From NCBI GenBank assembly GCA_027486555.1, contig JAIXOX010000140.1, forward strand, positions 1 to 64,000: a stretch of DNA of 64,000 bases, written 5' to 3'. Shown piece by piece: positions 1 through 7,758 of this stretch. Origin of the DNA: Comamonadaceae bacterium (GTDB lineage: Bacteria; Pseudomonadota; Gammaproteobacteria; Burkholderiales; Burkholderiaceae_C). The translations under genes were made by a program, and so were the position numbers. Under the pieces are notes generated by a model. That model did not search any database. It saw nothing but the letters and a program-made list of their open reading frames with translations, and was not told the origin of the DNA. The first letter of the stretch is position 1. Every line of letters begins with the position of its first letter.

Positions 1-819
1 ACCTTTGGCAACCCCACCAGCGCGGGCGTGCCGCCCGAGGTGGTGCGCGACACCCTGGTGCTGGAATACAACAACATCCAGCAACTGGAAGAAGCCTTTG
101 CCCTGCACGGCAAGGAACTGGCCTGCGTGATGATCGAGCCCATTGCGGGCAACATGAACTTTGTGCGCACCAGCGTGCCTTTCATGAAGCGCTGCCGCGA
201 GCTGTGCACCGAGTACGGCGCGCTGCTGGTGTTTGACGAAGTCATGTCCGGCTTCCGCGTGGCCTTGGGCAGCGCCCAAAGCGTTTACGCCAAAGCCATT
301 CCCGGATTCAAGCCCGACATGACGGTGCTGGGCAAAGTGATTGGCGGCGGCATGCCCCTGGCCGCTTTTGGTGGCCCGCGCGAGATCATGCGCCAGTTGG
401 CACCCACCGGTCCGGTGTACCAAGCGGGCACGCTGAGCGGCAACCCGGTGGCCACCGCCTGCGGCCTGACCACGCTGCGCGAGATCGCCAAGCCCGGCTT
501 TTTTGAAGCGCTGAGCGCCCGCACCCAAAGCTTGGTCGACGGCCTCAAAGGCGCTGCAGCCAACGCGGGTGTGCCCTTCAGCGCCGATTGCCAAGGCGGC
601 ATGTTCGGCTTTTTCTTGCTGCCCGAGTTGGCACAAAACTACGCCCAGGTCATGACCAGCGACAGCCCCAAGTTCAACAAGCTGTTCCACGGTTTGCTGG
701 ACGGCGGTGTCTACATTGCACCCGCTTTGTACGAAGCGGGTTTTGTCAGCGCCGCCCACACCGAGGCCGACATTACCGAGACGGTGCGTGTCGCGTCTGA
801 CGTGTTCAAAACGCTTTGA
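1..819 (+). CDS. hemL: Glutamate-1-semialdehyde 2,1-aminomutase, C-terminal part
   Basis: This PLP enzyme converts glutamate-1-semialdehyde to 5-aminolevulinate, the first dedicated precursor of haem, in the C5 pathway in the cytoplasm. The reading frame is open from base 1, so about the first third of the protein lies outside the window. The remaining 272 residues include the VLGKVIGGGMP motif, whose lysine (codon at 334-336) carries the PLP, and a FDEVMSGFR segment just before it. The C-terminus looks complete. The next gene starts 8 bases after the stop codon. Family assignment rests on these class III aminotransferase motifs and I am confident of it. Confidence 0.93.
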   Translation, partial: TFGNPTSAGVPPEVVRDTLVLEYNNIQQLEEAFALHGKELACVMIEPIAGNMNFVRTSVPFMKRCRELCTEYGALLVFDEVMSGFRVALGSAQSVYAKAIPGFKPDMTVLGKVIGGGMPLAAFGGPREIMRQLAPTGPVYQAGTLSGNPVATACGLTTLREIAKPGFFEALSARTQSLVDGLKGAAANAGVPFSADCQGGMFGFFLLPELAQNYAQVMTSDSPKFNKLFHGLLDGGVYIAPALYEAGFVSAAHTEADITETVRVASDVFKTL

Positions 820-827
820 GCCCGGCC

Positions 828-1292
828 ATGAAACTCCTGACTTGTACGGTGTTTGTTGGCTTGGCCCATGTTGGCATGCCTGCCCACGCCGAATTCGATG
901 CCAGCCGCCTGTGGGTGAACGCCGGGTTTTACTCGGCGCACTTTGACACCGACAAAAACCTGCGCAATGCCAACCCAGGCATCGGCTTTGAATACGCTCT
1001 CCACGAGGACTGGAGCGCCACCGCTGGACGTTTCATCAACAGCGACAACGCCCACTCCAACTACATCGGCGTCTATTACCAACCTTGGCGCGTGGGTCCT
1101 GCCAAGCTGGGCGTGGTGGCGGGGGCCTTCAATGGCTATCCCAAAGCTTTTGACGGCGGCTGGTTTCCGGCCGTCATCCCGACCGCCAGCTTTGAAAGCG
1201 GGCACTGGGGCCTGAACGTGGCGCTGGTGCCACCGCTCAAAGACAGGCTGTATGGCGCGGTGAGCTTTCAGCTCAAGTACCGGTTTCGCTGA
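828..1292 (+). CDS. Exported protein, probable small outer-membrane beta-barrel
   Basis: This 154-residue protein begins with a signal peptide ending in AHA (about residue 21). The rest has alternating hydrophobic and polar residues, many aromatics and glycines, and a C-terminal strand ending in KYRFR, as expected for a small outer-membrane barrel. I do not recognise a family. The overall look recalls PagP- or PagL-sized barrels, but I see no catalytic motif. An upstream TTG at 816 is possible, but the ATG at 828 starts directly at the signal peptide. It follows hemL by 8 bp and may be read from the same transcript. Confidence 0.6.
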   Translation: MKLLTCTVFVGLAHVGMPAHAEFDASRLWVNAGFYSAHFDTDKNLRNANPGIGFEYALHEDWSATAGRFINSDNAHSNYIGVYYQPWRVGPAKLGVVAGAFNGYPKAFDGGWFPAVIPTASFESGHWGLNVALVPPLKDRLYGAVSFQLKYRFR

Positions 1293-1427
1293 ACGCCATC
1301 GCGCTCGGTTCACCATGCCTGCCCTGCCGACGATGATGTCGTCGGTGGTCTGCAAAGGTCACTCTCGCGATTCGTCCAAGCTCGCCAATAATGCCAAGTT
1401 GATCTTTTTGCCCTTAGGAGACCGCAC

Positions 1428-2411
1428 ATGAACCCCTCACGCCGCCAACTGAGCACCTTGCTGGGTGCCAGCCTTTTGAGTTTGGGCACAGCACCTTTGG
1501 CCTGGGCTCAATCTGCAGCCAGCCAAGCGCCGCTCAAATTGATCGTGCCCTTCACCCCCGGCACCGGCATCGACCTGATCGCCCGCACCCTGGGGCCCAA
1601 ACTCTCACAGCGCCTGAACCGCCCGGTGGTGGTAGAAAACCGCGTGGGCGCCTCCGGCAACATCGGCACCGAGGCGGTTGTTCGCGCTGCACCTGATGGC
1701 GCCACCTTGCTGGTGAGCGTCAACACCTTGGTCATGAACCGGGCGCTGTACCCGGGCCTGAGTTTTGACGCGGTGAAAGACCTGAGCGCCGTCTCGCAAA
1801 CCAGCTGGGGACAACTGCTGCTGGTGACCCACCCCAAAACCGGCTACAAGAACGCTGGCGAATTGGTGCAAGCCGCACGCCAACAGCCAGGCCGCCTCAA
1901 CTACGCATCGCCCGGCGTGGGCACGCCACACCACTTGTCGATGGAGCTGTTCAAAAACACGGCCCGGGTTTTTCTCACCCACATCCCTTATCGGGGCACT
2001 GGCCCGGCCGTGACCGATTTGCTGGGTGGCCAGGTACACGCGATGTTCCTGCCCATCCATGTGGCTTTGCCGCACATCCGATCCGGCCGCATGGTGGCCC
2101 TGGGCATTGGCAGTGACAAGCGCCACGCCCTGTTGCCTGATCTGCTCACCCTGGCCGAAGCCAAAGCGGGCAATGTGAACGTGGACATGTGGTACGGCGT
2201 CTTTGCCCCCAAAGGCACACCGGCCGACATCGTCAACCTGTACAACCGCGAGATCAACCAACTGCTCAGCGGCGAAGATGTGCAAAAAGCATTTGTTTCG
2301 CAAGGCATGGATCCCAGCGGCAGCACCCCACAAGCCTTTGCCCAACTGGTCGAGCGCGACGCCGAACGCTGGGCCCGCCTGATCAAGGACCAAGGCATCA
2401 AGGCCGACTGA
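1428..2411 (+). CDS. Tripartite tricarboxylate transporter (Bug) substrate-binding protein
   Basis: This is a periplasmic solute-binding protein of the Bug/TctC family (327 aa). The N-terminal signal peptide ends near AWAQ. It is followed by the family hallmarks LIVPFTPGTGIDLIAR near residue 38 and the VVVENRVGASGNIGTE loop that contacts ligand carboxylates. An AGGAG ribosome site lies 8-9 bases before the ATG. No TctA or TctB membrane subunit is nearby, which is common: Burkholderiales carry many orphan Bug genes that share few permeases. The ligand cannot be read from sequence. It converges on a toxin-antitoxin module. Confidence 0.88.
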   Translation: MNPSRRQLSTLLGASLLSLGTAPLAWAQSAASQAPLKLIVPFTPGTGIDLIARTLGPKLSQRLNRPVVVENRVGASGNIGTEAVVRAAPDGATLLVSVNTLVMNRALYPGLSFDAVKDLSAVSQTSWGQLLLVTHPKTGYKNAGELVQAARQQPGRLNYASPGVGTPHHLSMELFKNTARVFLTHIPYRGTGPAVTDLLGGQVHAMFLPIHVALPHIRSGRMVALGIGSDKRHALLPDLLTLAEAKAGNVNVDMWYGVFAPKGTPADIVNLYNREINQLLSGEDVQKAFVSQGMDPSGSTPQAFAQLVERDAERWARLIKDQGIKAD

Positions 2412-2422
2412 TGCGCGCGCGC

Positions 2423-2959
2423 TCAGGGCGCGCTGTCTGGGTCGGTGGGGGTGTTGGCGTCTGTGGGCAACACCAGGCAGCGCTTGAGCCCAAAACGCTC
2501 AAAGTCGCGGTCAAACGTGACCATGCGCAGGCCTGCCGCTTCGGCCGTTGCGGCAAAACACAGGTCTGTCCAAAGACGGCTGGGCAAGGGCGCAGAAGCA
2601 CTCCCCGTCAAGCGAACCAAGGCCTCATCAAAACCTGGTGTTTCGGGCAAAAAAGACACTTGGGGTGTGTCCAACCACTTGCGGTAAACGTCCAGCGCTT
2701 GGTGAATCGTCATGACATCAGGACCCATCACACGGGGCTGCACCAGCAAGCGCACCAAGCCCATCATGGTGCCACGACTGAACCACAAAGGTATGCCACT
2801 TTCGCACGCCGACTGCCAATAACGCGATGCCACTGCATGGAACTCGTGCGATCGGTAAGACAAGATCAACCAGACATTCACGTCCAGAAAATCGCCCGAG
2901 GACAAACGCCAGCTGGGCGTTGCTTCAGCGACGCGCCATGAATTGGATGGCTCGCTCAT
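2423..2959 (-). CDS. PIN-domain toxin (VapC-like)
   Basis: This 178-residue PIN-domain protein is predicted to be an Mg-dependent ribonuclease. It shows FLDVNVWL near residue 24 (first catalytic aspartate), SRGTMMG in the middle and a late WTDLCFAATAEAAGLRMVTFDRDF segment carrying the other acidic residues. The chosen ATG at 2959 lies inside the upstream antitoxin gene (35-bp overlap), showing translational coupling. Family knowledge predicts RNA cleavage and neutralisation by the upstream partner. The target is unknown. Confidence 0.75.
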   Translation of the reverse strand: MSEPSNSWRVAEATPSWRLSSGDFLDVNVWLILSYRSHEFHAVASRYWQSACESGIPLWFSRGTMMGLVRLLVQPRVMGPDVMTIHQALDVYRKWLDTPQVSFLPETPGFDEALVRLTGSASAPLPSRLWTDLCFAATAEAAGLRMVTFDRDFERFGLKRCLVLPTDANTPTDPDSAP

Positions 2960-3206
2960 CGTCGTCCTCGTTCATGATTTCATACAAAGCTGCATTGCTC
3001 ATGAAATGCACTGGCCTTGCCGCTGTATCGGTTGAACCAAATACGGGCCTGGCCTCAAACCGCTTTTGCGGGTCCACCACCTCGCGGGCGGTCAAGCCCC
3101 GCTCCACCAGCTCAATGACCAGGTCGCGCAGGGTCCGGCCCTCTTGGGCGGCCCGGGTTTTGAGGTGCTTGAACAGCGCGTCGGGAAAATCAAGTGAAGT
3201 TCGCAT
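2925..3206 (-). CDS. Antitoxin of PIN module (ribbon-helix-helix-like)
   Basis: This 93-residue protein begins MRTSLDFPDALFKHLKTRAA, a typical ribbon-helix-helix DNA-binding start, followed by GRTLRDLVIELVERGL. Its C-terminal half is acidic (NEDDDER) and probably folds on the toxin. The open frame extends further upstream, but the ATG at 3206 starts directly at the conserved fold. It overlaps the downstream PIN gene by 35 bp, so the two form one antitoxin-first operon that is probably autoregulated. Confidence 0.7.
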   Translation of the reverse strand: MRTSLDFPDALFKHLKTRAAQEGRTLRDLVIELVERGLTAREVVDPQKRFEARPVFGSTDTAARPVHFMSNAALYEIMNEDDDERAIQFMARR

Positions 3207-3355
3207 GTCTGCATTTTTGCATGAATGCATGAAAGTGCGCAAGAGCTCTCCCCTGACTGCCTGTGCAACAGACCAGAGCTGGCCCAGCAAACCAGCGATA
3301 ATCCGCCCCTGCATTCACGTCCGGACCGGGCGCTTGCCCATCCCTCAGGACCCCT

Positions 3356-3676
3356 ATGAAAAAGAACTTTCCCCTGCAAGCCGAAGGCAAGCACCCCGAC
3401 CGCGTGCTAGAAGCCGTCAAGCACGACATCCGCAAATACTTCAAGCGCGAGCGCAACCGCGACGTGCCCAAAGGCGTGGACTTTTGGGACTTTGACTGCA
3501 AAGTGGGTCTGAGCGAAGACACCGCCGAGGTCGTGCGCGTGAGCGGCGTGATCGAAGCCGTGGACGCCGCCGCCAAAACGGGTGCCGCAGCTGTTTATGT
3601 CGAGATTTTGAGTAAGCATGGTGTGCGGGTGATCAAGGCGCAAAACGATGACGAAGAACCACAGCAAGACGCTTGA
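3356..3676 (+). CDS. DUF6172-like conserved protein
   Basis: This small cytosolic protein (106 aa) matches what I remember of the DUF6172 family: an N-terminal MKKNFPL, a basic KYFKRERNR stretch, then GVDFWDFDCKVG. The C-terminus is acidic. Function is unknown. It stands alone between two toxin-antitoxin modules and is divergent from the first of them. I see no catalytic motif, membrane segment or signal peptide. Confidence 0.65.
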   Translation: MKKNFPLQAEGKHPDRVLEAVKHDIRKYFKRERNRDVPKGVDFWDFDCKVGLSEDTAEVVRVSGVIEAVDAAAKTGAAAVYVEILSKHGVRVIKAQNDDEEPQQDA

Positions 3677-3735
3677 TTTAAAAAACCAGATATCAAGGGT
3701 CTGCGTCATGAATCATGGCGCCTACAAGTAGTCTG

Positions 3736-3758
3736 GGTTGTCAATCACTTGGACAACC
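3736..3758. terminator. Inverted repeat between convergent genes
   Basis: GGTTGTC at 3736-3742 and GACAACC at 3752-3758 form a 7-bp stem with a 9-nt loop, between the end of the DUF6172-like gene and the end of a convergent PIN toxin. There is no T-run, so this is at best a weak bidirectional terminator. Confidence 0.3.
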
Positions 3759-3772
3759 TGTAGTTGGCTCCA

Positions 3773-4171
3773 CTACGCCAACAACCGTGCCTTTCGTTTT
3801 TGTACCTTCAGCAGCTGGATAGCCTGCTGGTCAAATGACACAAACTCGGTGCCTCCCAGAAGCTCACCCTCGGCTGCAATCACCCCGTCGGCAAAGTCGC
3901 CGCCCCTGTCCAGCTGCGCCAGCCCAGCCAGCACCGTGGGCGTGTGGCAGACCACTTGCCGCACTTGCAGCAGCGTTCTCAAGGCATGGGCCACTTGGCC
4001 CGGGGTGTAACGGTAGCCGCGCAACAAGACCCACACCATTTCACACAAGGCTGGGGTGGGCACCGCGATCAAACTGGCTTTTTGCAACACCCGCAGCGCC
4101 AAGGCTGCTTGTCCAGGGTCATCTTGCGTGGCCAGCCGAACAAGCACATTGGTGTCAAGGGTGACCTTCAC
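3773..4171 (-). CDS. PIN-domain toxin of AbrB-PIN module (VapC-like)
   Basis: This 132-residue PIN nuclease starts VKVTLDTNVLVRLATQDD, giving the first catalytic aspartate. Downstream are a conserved glutamate (PALCEMVWVL) and FADGVIAAEGELLGGTEFVSFDQQA, which supplies the remaining acidic residues. The GTG start at 4171 overlaps the antitoxin stop as GTGA, a classical translational-coupling arrangement. I prefer it over an upstream ATG that would run far into the antitoxin gene. Predicted role: RNA-cleaving toxin held inactive by the partner below. Confidence 0.78.
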   Translation of the reverse strand: MKVTLDTNVLVRLATQDDPGQAALALRVLQKASLIAVPTPALCEMVWVLLRGYRYTPGQVAHALRTLLQVRQVVCHTPTVLAGLAQLDRGGDFADGVIAAEGELLGGTEFVSFDQQAIQLLKVQKRKARLLA

Positions 4172-4413
4172 GGCTGCCCCGCCCAAGACTTGGCAATGAT
4201 GTCGTTCATCTCGTCCATGCTCAGCGCCTTGGGTGGCGCGGGCAAGCAACCGGCAAAGGCCTCAAGGCCTTCTGGCGCTTTGGCTTGCAAGGTCAGCACA
4301 CCGTTGGCCTGCTTGTGAATTTCAACCTGTTGGCCAGGTGCAATGCCCAAATACTGCAGCAGTTCACGCCGCAAGGTGATTTGGCCTTTGGATGTGATCG
4401 TCAAAGCGGTCAT
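4168..4413 (-). CDS. AbrB/MazE-type antitoxin
   Basis: This 81-residue protein has a swapped-hairpin AbrB domain: TITSKGQITLRRELLQYLGI followed by PGQQVEIHK. The C-terminal tail (LSMDEMNDIIAKSW) is the usual toxin-binding helix. The ATG at 4413 is chosen because the AbrB fold begins there. It precedes and overlaps (4 bp) the PIN gene, so the pair is an antitoxin-first operon expected to repress its own promoter. Confidence 0.75.
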   Translation of the reverse strand: MTALTITSKGQITLRRELLQYLGIAPGQQVEIHKQANGVLTLQAKAPEGLEAFAGCLPAPPKALSMDEMNDIIAKSWAGQP

Positions 4414-4526
4414 GGCAATGTCTTTACTGATTAAAAGTAATGCCATCTTACATTACTCAATCCAGAAGCCATGGCGGATAAGCACCCGGCCTGACTGCCT
4501 TTCATGCCGATACCCAAGCCCCCAAG

Positions 4527-5447
4527 CTACACATCCAACCGCCTGAACAGCCGCTCGATGACCCCCCGCATCCACTGCTGATCCGAGTCCTGCTCGGTGC
4601 TGCTGTGCCAAACCAGGTTCACCTCATACGCAGGCGCGTCTTCAATCGTCCACATCTGCAGCTGCACGCGCTGGCTCAACTCGCGGGCGTACATCTCGGG
4701 CACGATGCACAGCAAATCGGTGTTTTGCGCCAGTTCGGCAATCGCGCCAAAGTGCCGGGGGCGCACCAGAATGCGGTCTTGCAGTTTCATGCCCGCCAGC
4801 ATTTTCTCCACGCTGCCGTGGAAGGTCGCCGTGGGCGAGACCACCAAAAAATGCGCTTGCGCCAATTGCGCTGGGCTGAGGGTGCGACCGCGCCCACGGG
4901 GGGTGGGTGACCAGTCTTTGGAAGAGATGGCCATGTAGCGCTCTTTGAACAGCAACTGGCTGCGTATGCCCCGGTGTTGCGGCTTGAGGATGCCGATGGC
5001 CATGTCGATGTCACGCGACTCCAGGGCCGCCGCCACTTGGGATGCATCCACCGACACATTGGACAAACTCGCTTGCGGCGATTCTTGGCGCAGCGCCGAG
5101 GCCAGGCGCGGCAAGAACAAAATTTCGCCCAAGTCGGACAAAGACAAACGCCACTGGCGGTGGCTGCTTTGGGCGCTGAAGGGCTGGTGGTTGAGCACCA
5201 GGCTTTCCATGGCCAGCAACTGCGACTGCATGGCGGGTGCCAGCTGCTCGCACAGCCGCGTGGGCTGCAAACCAGCGGGTGAGCGCACAAACAACTCGTC
5301 GCCAAAGAACTCACGCAAGCGGGCCAAAGCGTTGCTGGTAGCGGGCTGGGACAATGCCAACGCCTTGCCCGCCGCCGTGACCGAGCGGGTGCGGTGGATG
5401 GCCACCAGCACACGCAAGAGGTTCAGATCGAGTTGCCGGAAATTCAT
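4527..5447 (-). CDS. LysR-family transcriptional regulator
   Basis: This 306-residue regulator has an N-terminal winged helix (MNFRQLDLNLLRVLVAIHRTRSVTAAG, then ALSQPATSNALARLRE) and a C-terminal effector domain with two alpha/beta lobes. It is divergent from the indolepyruvate oxidoreductase genes. The 160-bp gap between them contains two palindromes suited to LysR binding, so it probably regulates that operon. Its inducer may be an aryl-pyruvate or related acid, which is inference. An alternative ATG at 5459 would add four residues. Confidence 0.88.
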   Translation of the reverse strand: MNFRQLDLNLLRVLVAIHRTRSVTAAGKALALSQPATSNALARLREFFGDELFVRSPAGLQPTRLCEQLAPAMQSQLLAMESLVLNHQPFSAQSSHRQWRLSLSDLGEILFLPRLASALRQESPQASLSNVSVDASQVAAALESRDIDMAIGILKPQHRGIRSQLLFKERYMAISSKDWSPTPRGRGRTLSPAQLAQAHFLVVSPTATFHGSVEKMLAGMKLQDRILVRPRHFGAIAELAQNTDLLCIVPEMYARELSQRVQLQMWTIEDAPAYEVNLVWHSSTEQDSDQQWMRGVIERLFRRLDV

Positions 5448-5500
5448 GCTTTGCCCCATGGCCCAAACAAATAAGGGTTGCTACCAATTATTCACAACGT

Positions 5501-5570
5501 CAATGTACAACATTGGAAGAATCCATTTGCACAGCCCCGATGACTGACCTACATTGAAATGCATTCAATG
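5501..5570. promoter_or_regulatory. Two candidate LysR operator palindromes
   Basis: In the divergent gap, CAATGT (5501-5506) pairs with ACATTG (5510-5515) across 3 nt. CATTGAA (5552-5558) pairs perfectly with TTCAATG (5564-5570) across 5 nt. The centres are about 53 bp apart, similar to the recognition and activation half-sites of LysR regulators. The assignment is inferred from position and symmetry only. Confidence 0.5.
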
Positions 5571-5610
5571 GGTCTCTGAGGGGTTAAAAGCCCCGTGAAA
5601 GGTTTTGGGC

Positions 5611-7758
5611 ATGGCTGAACGCTCGTTTGTGCAAGAGGTGCAAAAACTCCGCTTGGGCGATGGCGACGAGTTCCATGGCGAGGGCATTTTGGCCGTCACC
5701 AAGGCCTTGCTGCAGTCGGGCGTGTCGTATGTGGCGGGCTACCAGGGTGCGCCGATCTCGCACCTGATGGATGTGCTGACCGACGCGAACGACATCCTGC
5801 AAGAACTGGGTGTGCATTTCGAGCACAGCGCCTCGGAAGCCACCGCCGCCGCCACTTTGGCCGCATCGGTCAATTACCCGCTGCGCGGCGCGGTCACGTT
5901 CAAATCCACCGTGGGCACCAATGTGGCGTCGGACGCGCTGGCCAATTTGGCTTCGGGTGGCGTCACGGGCGGTGCCATGCTGATCGTGGGCGAGGACTAC
6001 GGCGAGGGCTCCAGCATCATGCAAGAGCGCTCGCACGCTTTTGCCATGAAGTCGCAGGTCTGGTTGATCGACCCGCGCCCCAACCTGCCCAGCATCGTGC
6101 ACGCGGTGGAAAAAGGTTTTGAGTTGTCCGAAGCCAGCAACACACCGGTCATGTTGGAGCTGCGCATCCGCGCCTGCCATGTGCATGGCCGCTTTCCCAC
6201 ACGCGACAACGTGCGGCCCAACTTCACGCTCAAAGACGCCATTGAAAACCCCAAGCGCGATGTCAACCGCATCGTGCTGCCGCCCGCCAGCTACCTGCAC
6301 GAGCAAGAAAAAACCCACAAGCGCTGGCCTGCGGCCCTGAAGTTCATTCAGGAACACCAGCTCAACGAATTCTTTTCCGAAGACGCGCAAGACTTTGGCA
6401 TCGTCATGCAAGGTGGCCTGTACAACGGTGTGGTGCGTGCACTGCAGCTGCTGGGCCTGGCTGACGACTTTGGCAAGACCGAGATTCCGCTGTATGTGCT
6501 GAACATCACCTACCCACTGGTCGACGATGAATTCAAACGCTTTTGCACCGGCAAGCGCGGGCTGCTGGTGGTGGAAGAAGGCCAGCCCGACTTCATCGAG
6601 CAAAACATCCACAGCATCTTGCACAAAGCGGGTTTGAACACCCAAATCCACGGCAAAGACGTGCTGCCCATGGGCGGCGAATACACAGGCGGGGTGGTGC
6701 TCAAAGGCATCCGGGCATTCATCGCGCAATACGCGGCGCACCTGCTGCCCGCAACGGTGCCCGCAGTTCAAGCCAGCAACCCACTGGCGATCAGCGAAGC
6801 GGTGGCCCAGGTGCACCCGCGCCCACCGTCGTTTTGCACCGGTTGCCCCGAACGGCCGATCTTCACGGCCATCAAGATGATCGAGAAAGAGCTGGGGCAG
6901 CACCATGTGAGTTGCGACATCGGCTGCCACCTGTTTTCGATCTTGCCGCCTTTCAACATCGGCGCCACCACCATGGGCTATGGCCTGGGCTGGGCAGGTG
7001 CTTCGGCCTTCAACACCAGCGAGACGAGCAAACGCACCGTCTCGATCATGGGCGACGGGGGCTTTTGGCACAACGGCCTGACCAGCGGCGTGGGCAACGC
7101 GGTGTTCAACCAGTCCGACAACTTGTTGCTGGTGGTGGACAACGGTTATTCGGCCGCCACAGGCGGGCAAGACGTGCTGTCGTCCAAGGCCATCAACCCG
7201 ATCCGCAACACCAACAACCCGATTGAAAAGGCCGTGCGCGGCGTGGGCGTGGAATGGGTCAAGACGGTCACCAACACCTACAGCTTGGACCAAATGCGCC
7301 AAGCCCTGCGTGACGCCCTGACCACCAAGCAGCAAGGCCCCAAGGTCATCGTGGCGCAAAGTGAATGCATGCTCAACCGCCAGCGCCGCGTCAAGCCGCT
7401 GATTCGCCAGCGCATTCAAAAAGGCGAGCGCGTGGTGCGCGAGCGCTTTGGCATCGACCCCGACACCTGCACCGGCGACCACTCCTGCATTCGATTGTCG
7501 GGCTGCCCATCGCTCAGCATCAAACCCAACCCCGACCCGCTGCGCCAAGACCCGGTGGCGGCCGTGGCCGACAGCTGTGTGGGCTGCGGTTTGTGTGGTG
7601 AGGTCGCCCACGCTGCGGTGCTGTGTCCTTCGTTTTACCGGGCCGAGATCATCAACAACCCCACAGCCTGGGACCGCTTCAAACAAGGCCTGCGTGAGCG
7701 CGTGATTGGCTGGCTGCAAAACCGCATTGAACGTCGCCTGGAGGGCATCGCCGCATGA
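5611..7758 (+). CDS. iorA: Indolepyruvate ferredoxin oxidoreductase, alpha (TPP) subunit
   Basis: This 715-residue TPP enzyme subunit decarboxylates aryl-pyruvates to aryl-acetyl-CoA while reducing ferredoxin. Visible parts: an N-terminal pyrimidine-binding domain (AGYQGAPISHLMDVL near residue 50), a central transketolase-like domain, PPSFCTGCPERPIF near 410, and the TPP/Mg motif GDGGFWHNGL near 485. At the C-terminus is a cysteine-rich region (CTGDHSC, then CVGCGLC) for two [4Fe-4S] clusters. The ATG at 5611 is used rather than TTG at 5605. Its stop overlaps the beta-subunit start (ATGA). It is divergent from LysR. Confidence 0.88.
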   Translation: MAERSFVQEVQKLRLGDGDEFHGEGILAVTKALLQSGVSYVAGYQGAPISHLMDVLTDANDILQELGVHFEHSASEATAAATLAASVNYPLRGAVTFKSTVGTNVASDALANLASGGVTGGAMLIVGEDYGEGSSIMQERSHAFAMKSQVWLIDPRPNLPSIVHAVEKGFELSEASNTPVMLELRIRACHVHGRFPTRDNVRPNFTLKDAIENPKRDVNRIVLPPASYLHEQEKTHKRWPAALKFIQEHQLNEFFSEDAQDFGIVMQGGLYNGVVRALQLLGLADDFGKTEIPLYVLNITYPLVDDEFKRFCTGKRGLLVVEEGQPDFIEQNIHSILHKAGLNTQIHGKDVLPMGGEYTGGVVLKGIRAFIAQYAAHLLPATVPAVQASNPLAISEAVAQVHPRPPSFCTGCPERPIFTAIKMIEKELGQHHVSCDIGCHLFSILPPFNIGATTMGYGLGWAGASAFNTSETSKRTVSIMGDGGFWHNGLTSGVGNAVFNQSDNLLLVVDNGYSAATGGQDVLSSKAINPIRNTNNPIEKAVRGVGVEWVKTVTNTYSLDQMRQALRDALTTKQQGPKVIVAQSECMLNRQRRVKPLIRQRIQKGERVVRERFGIDPDTCTGDHSCIRLSGCPSLSIKPNPDPLRQDPVAAVADSCVGCGLCGEVAHAAVLCPSFYRAEIINNPTAWDRFKQGLRERVIGWLQNRIERRLEGIAA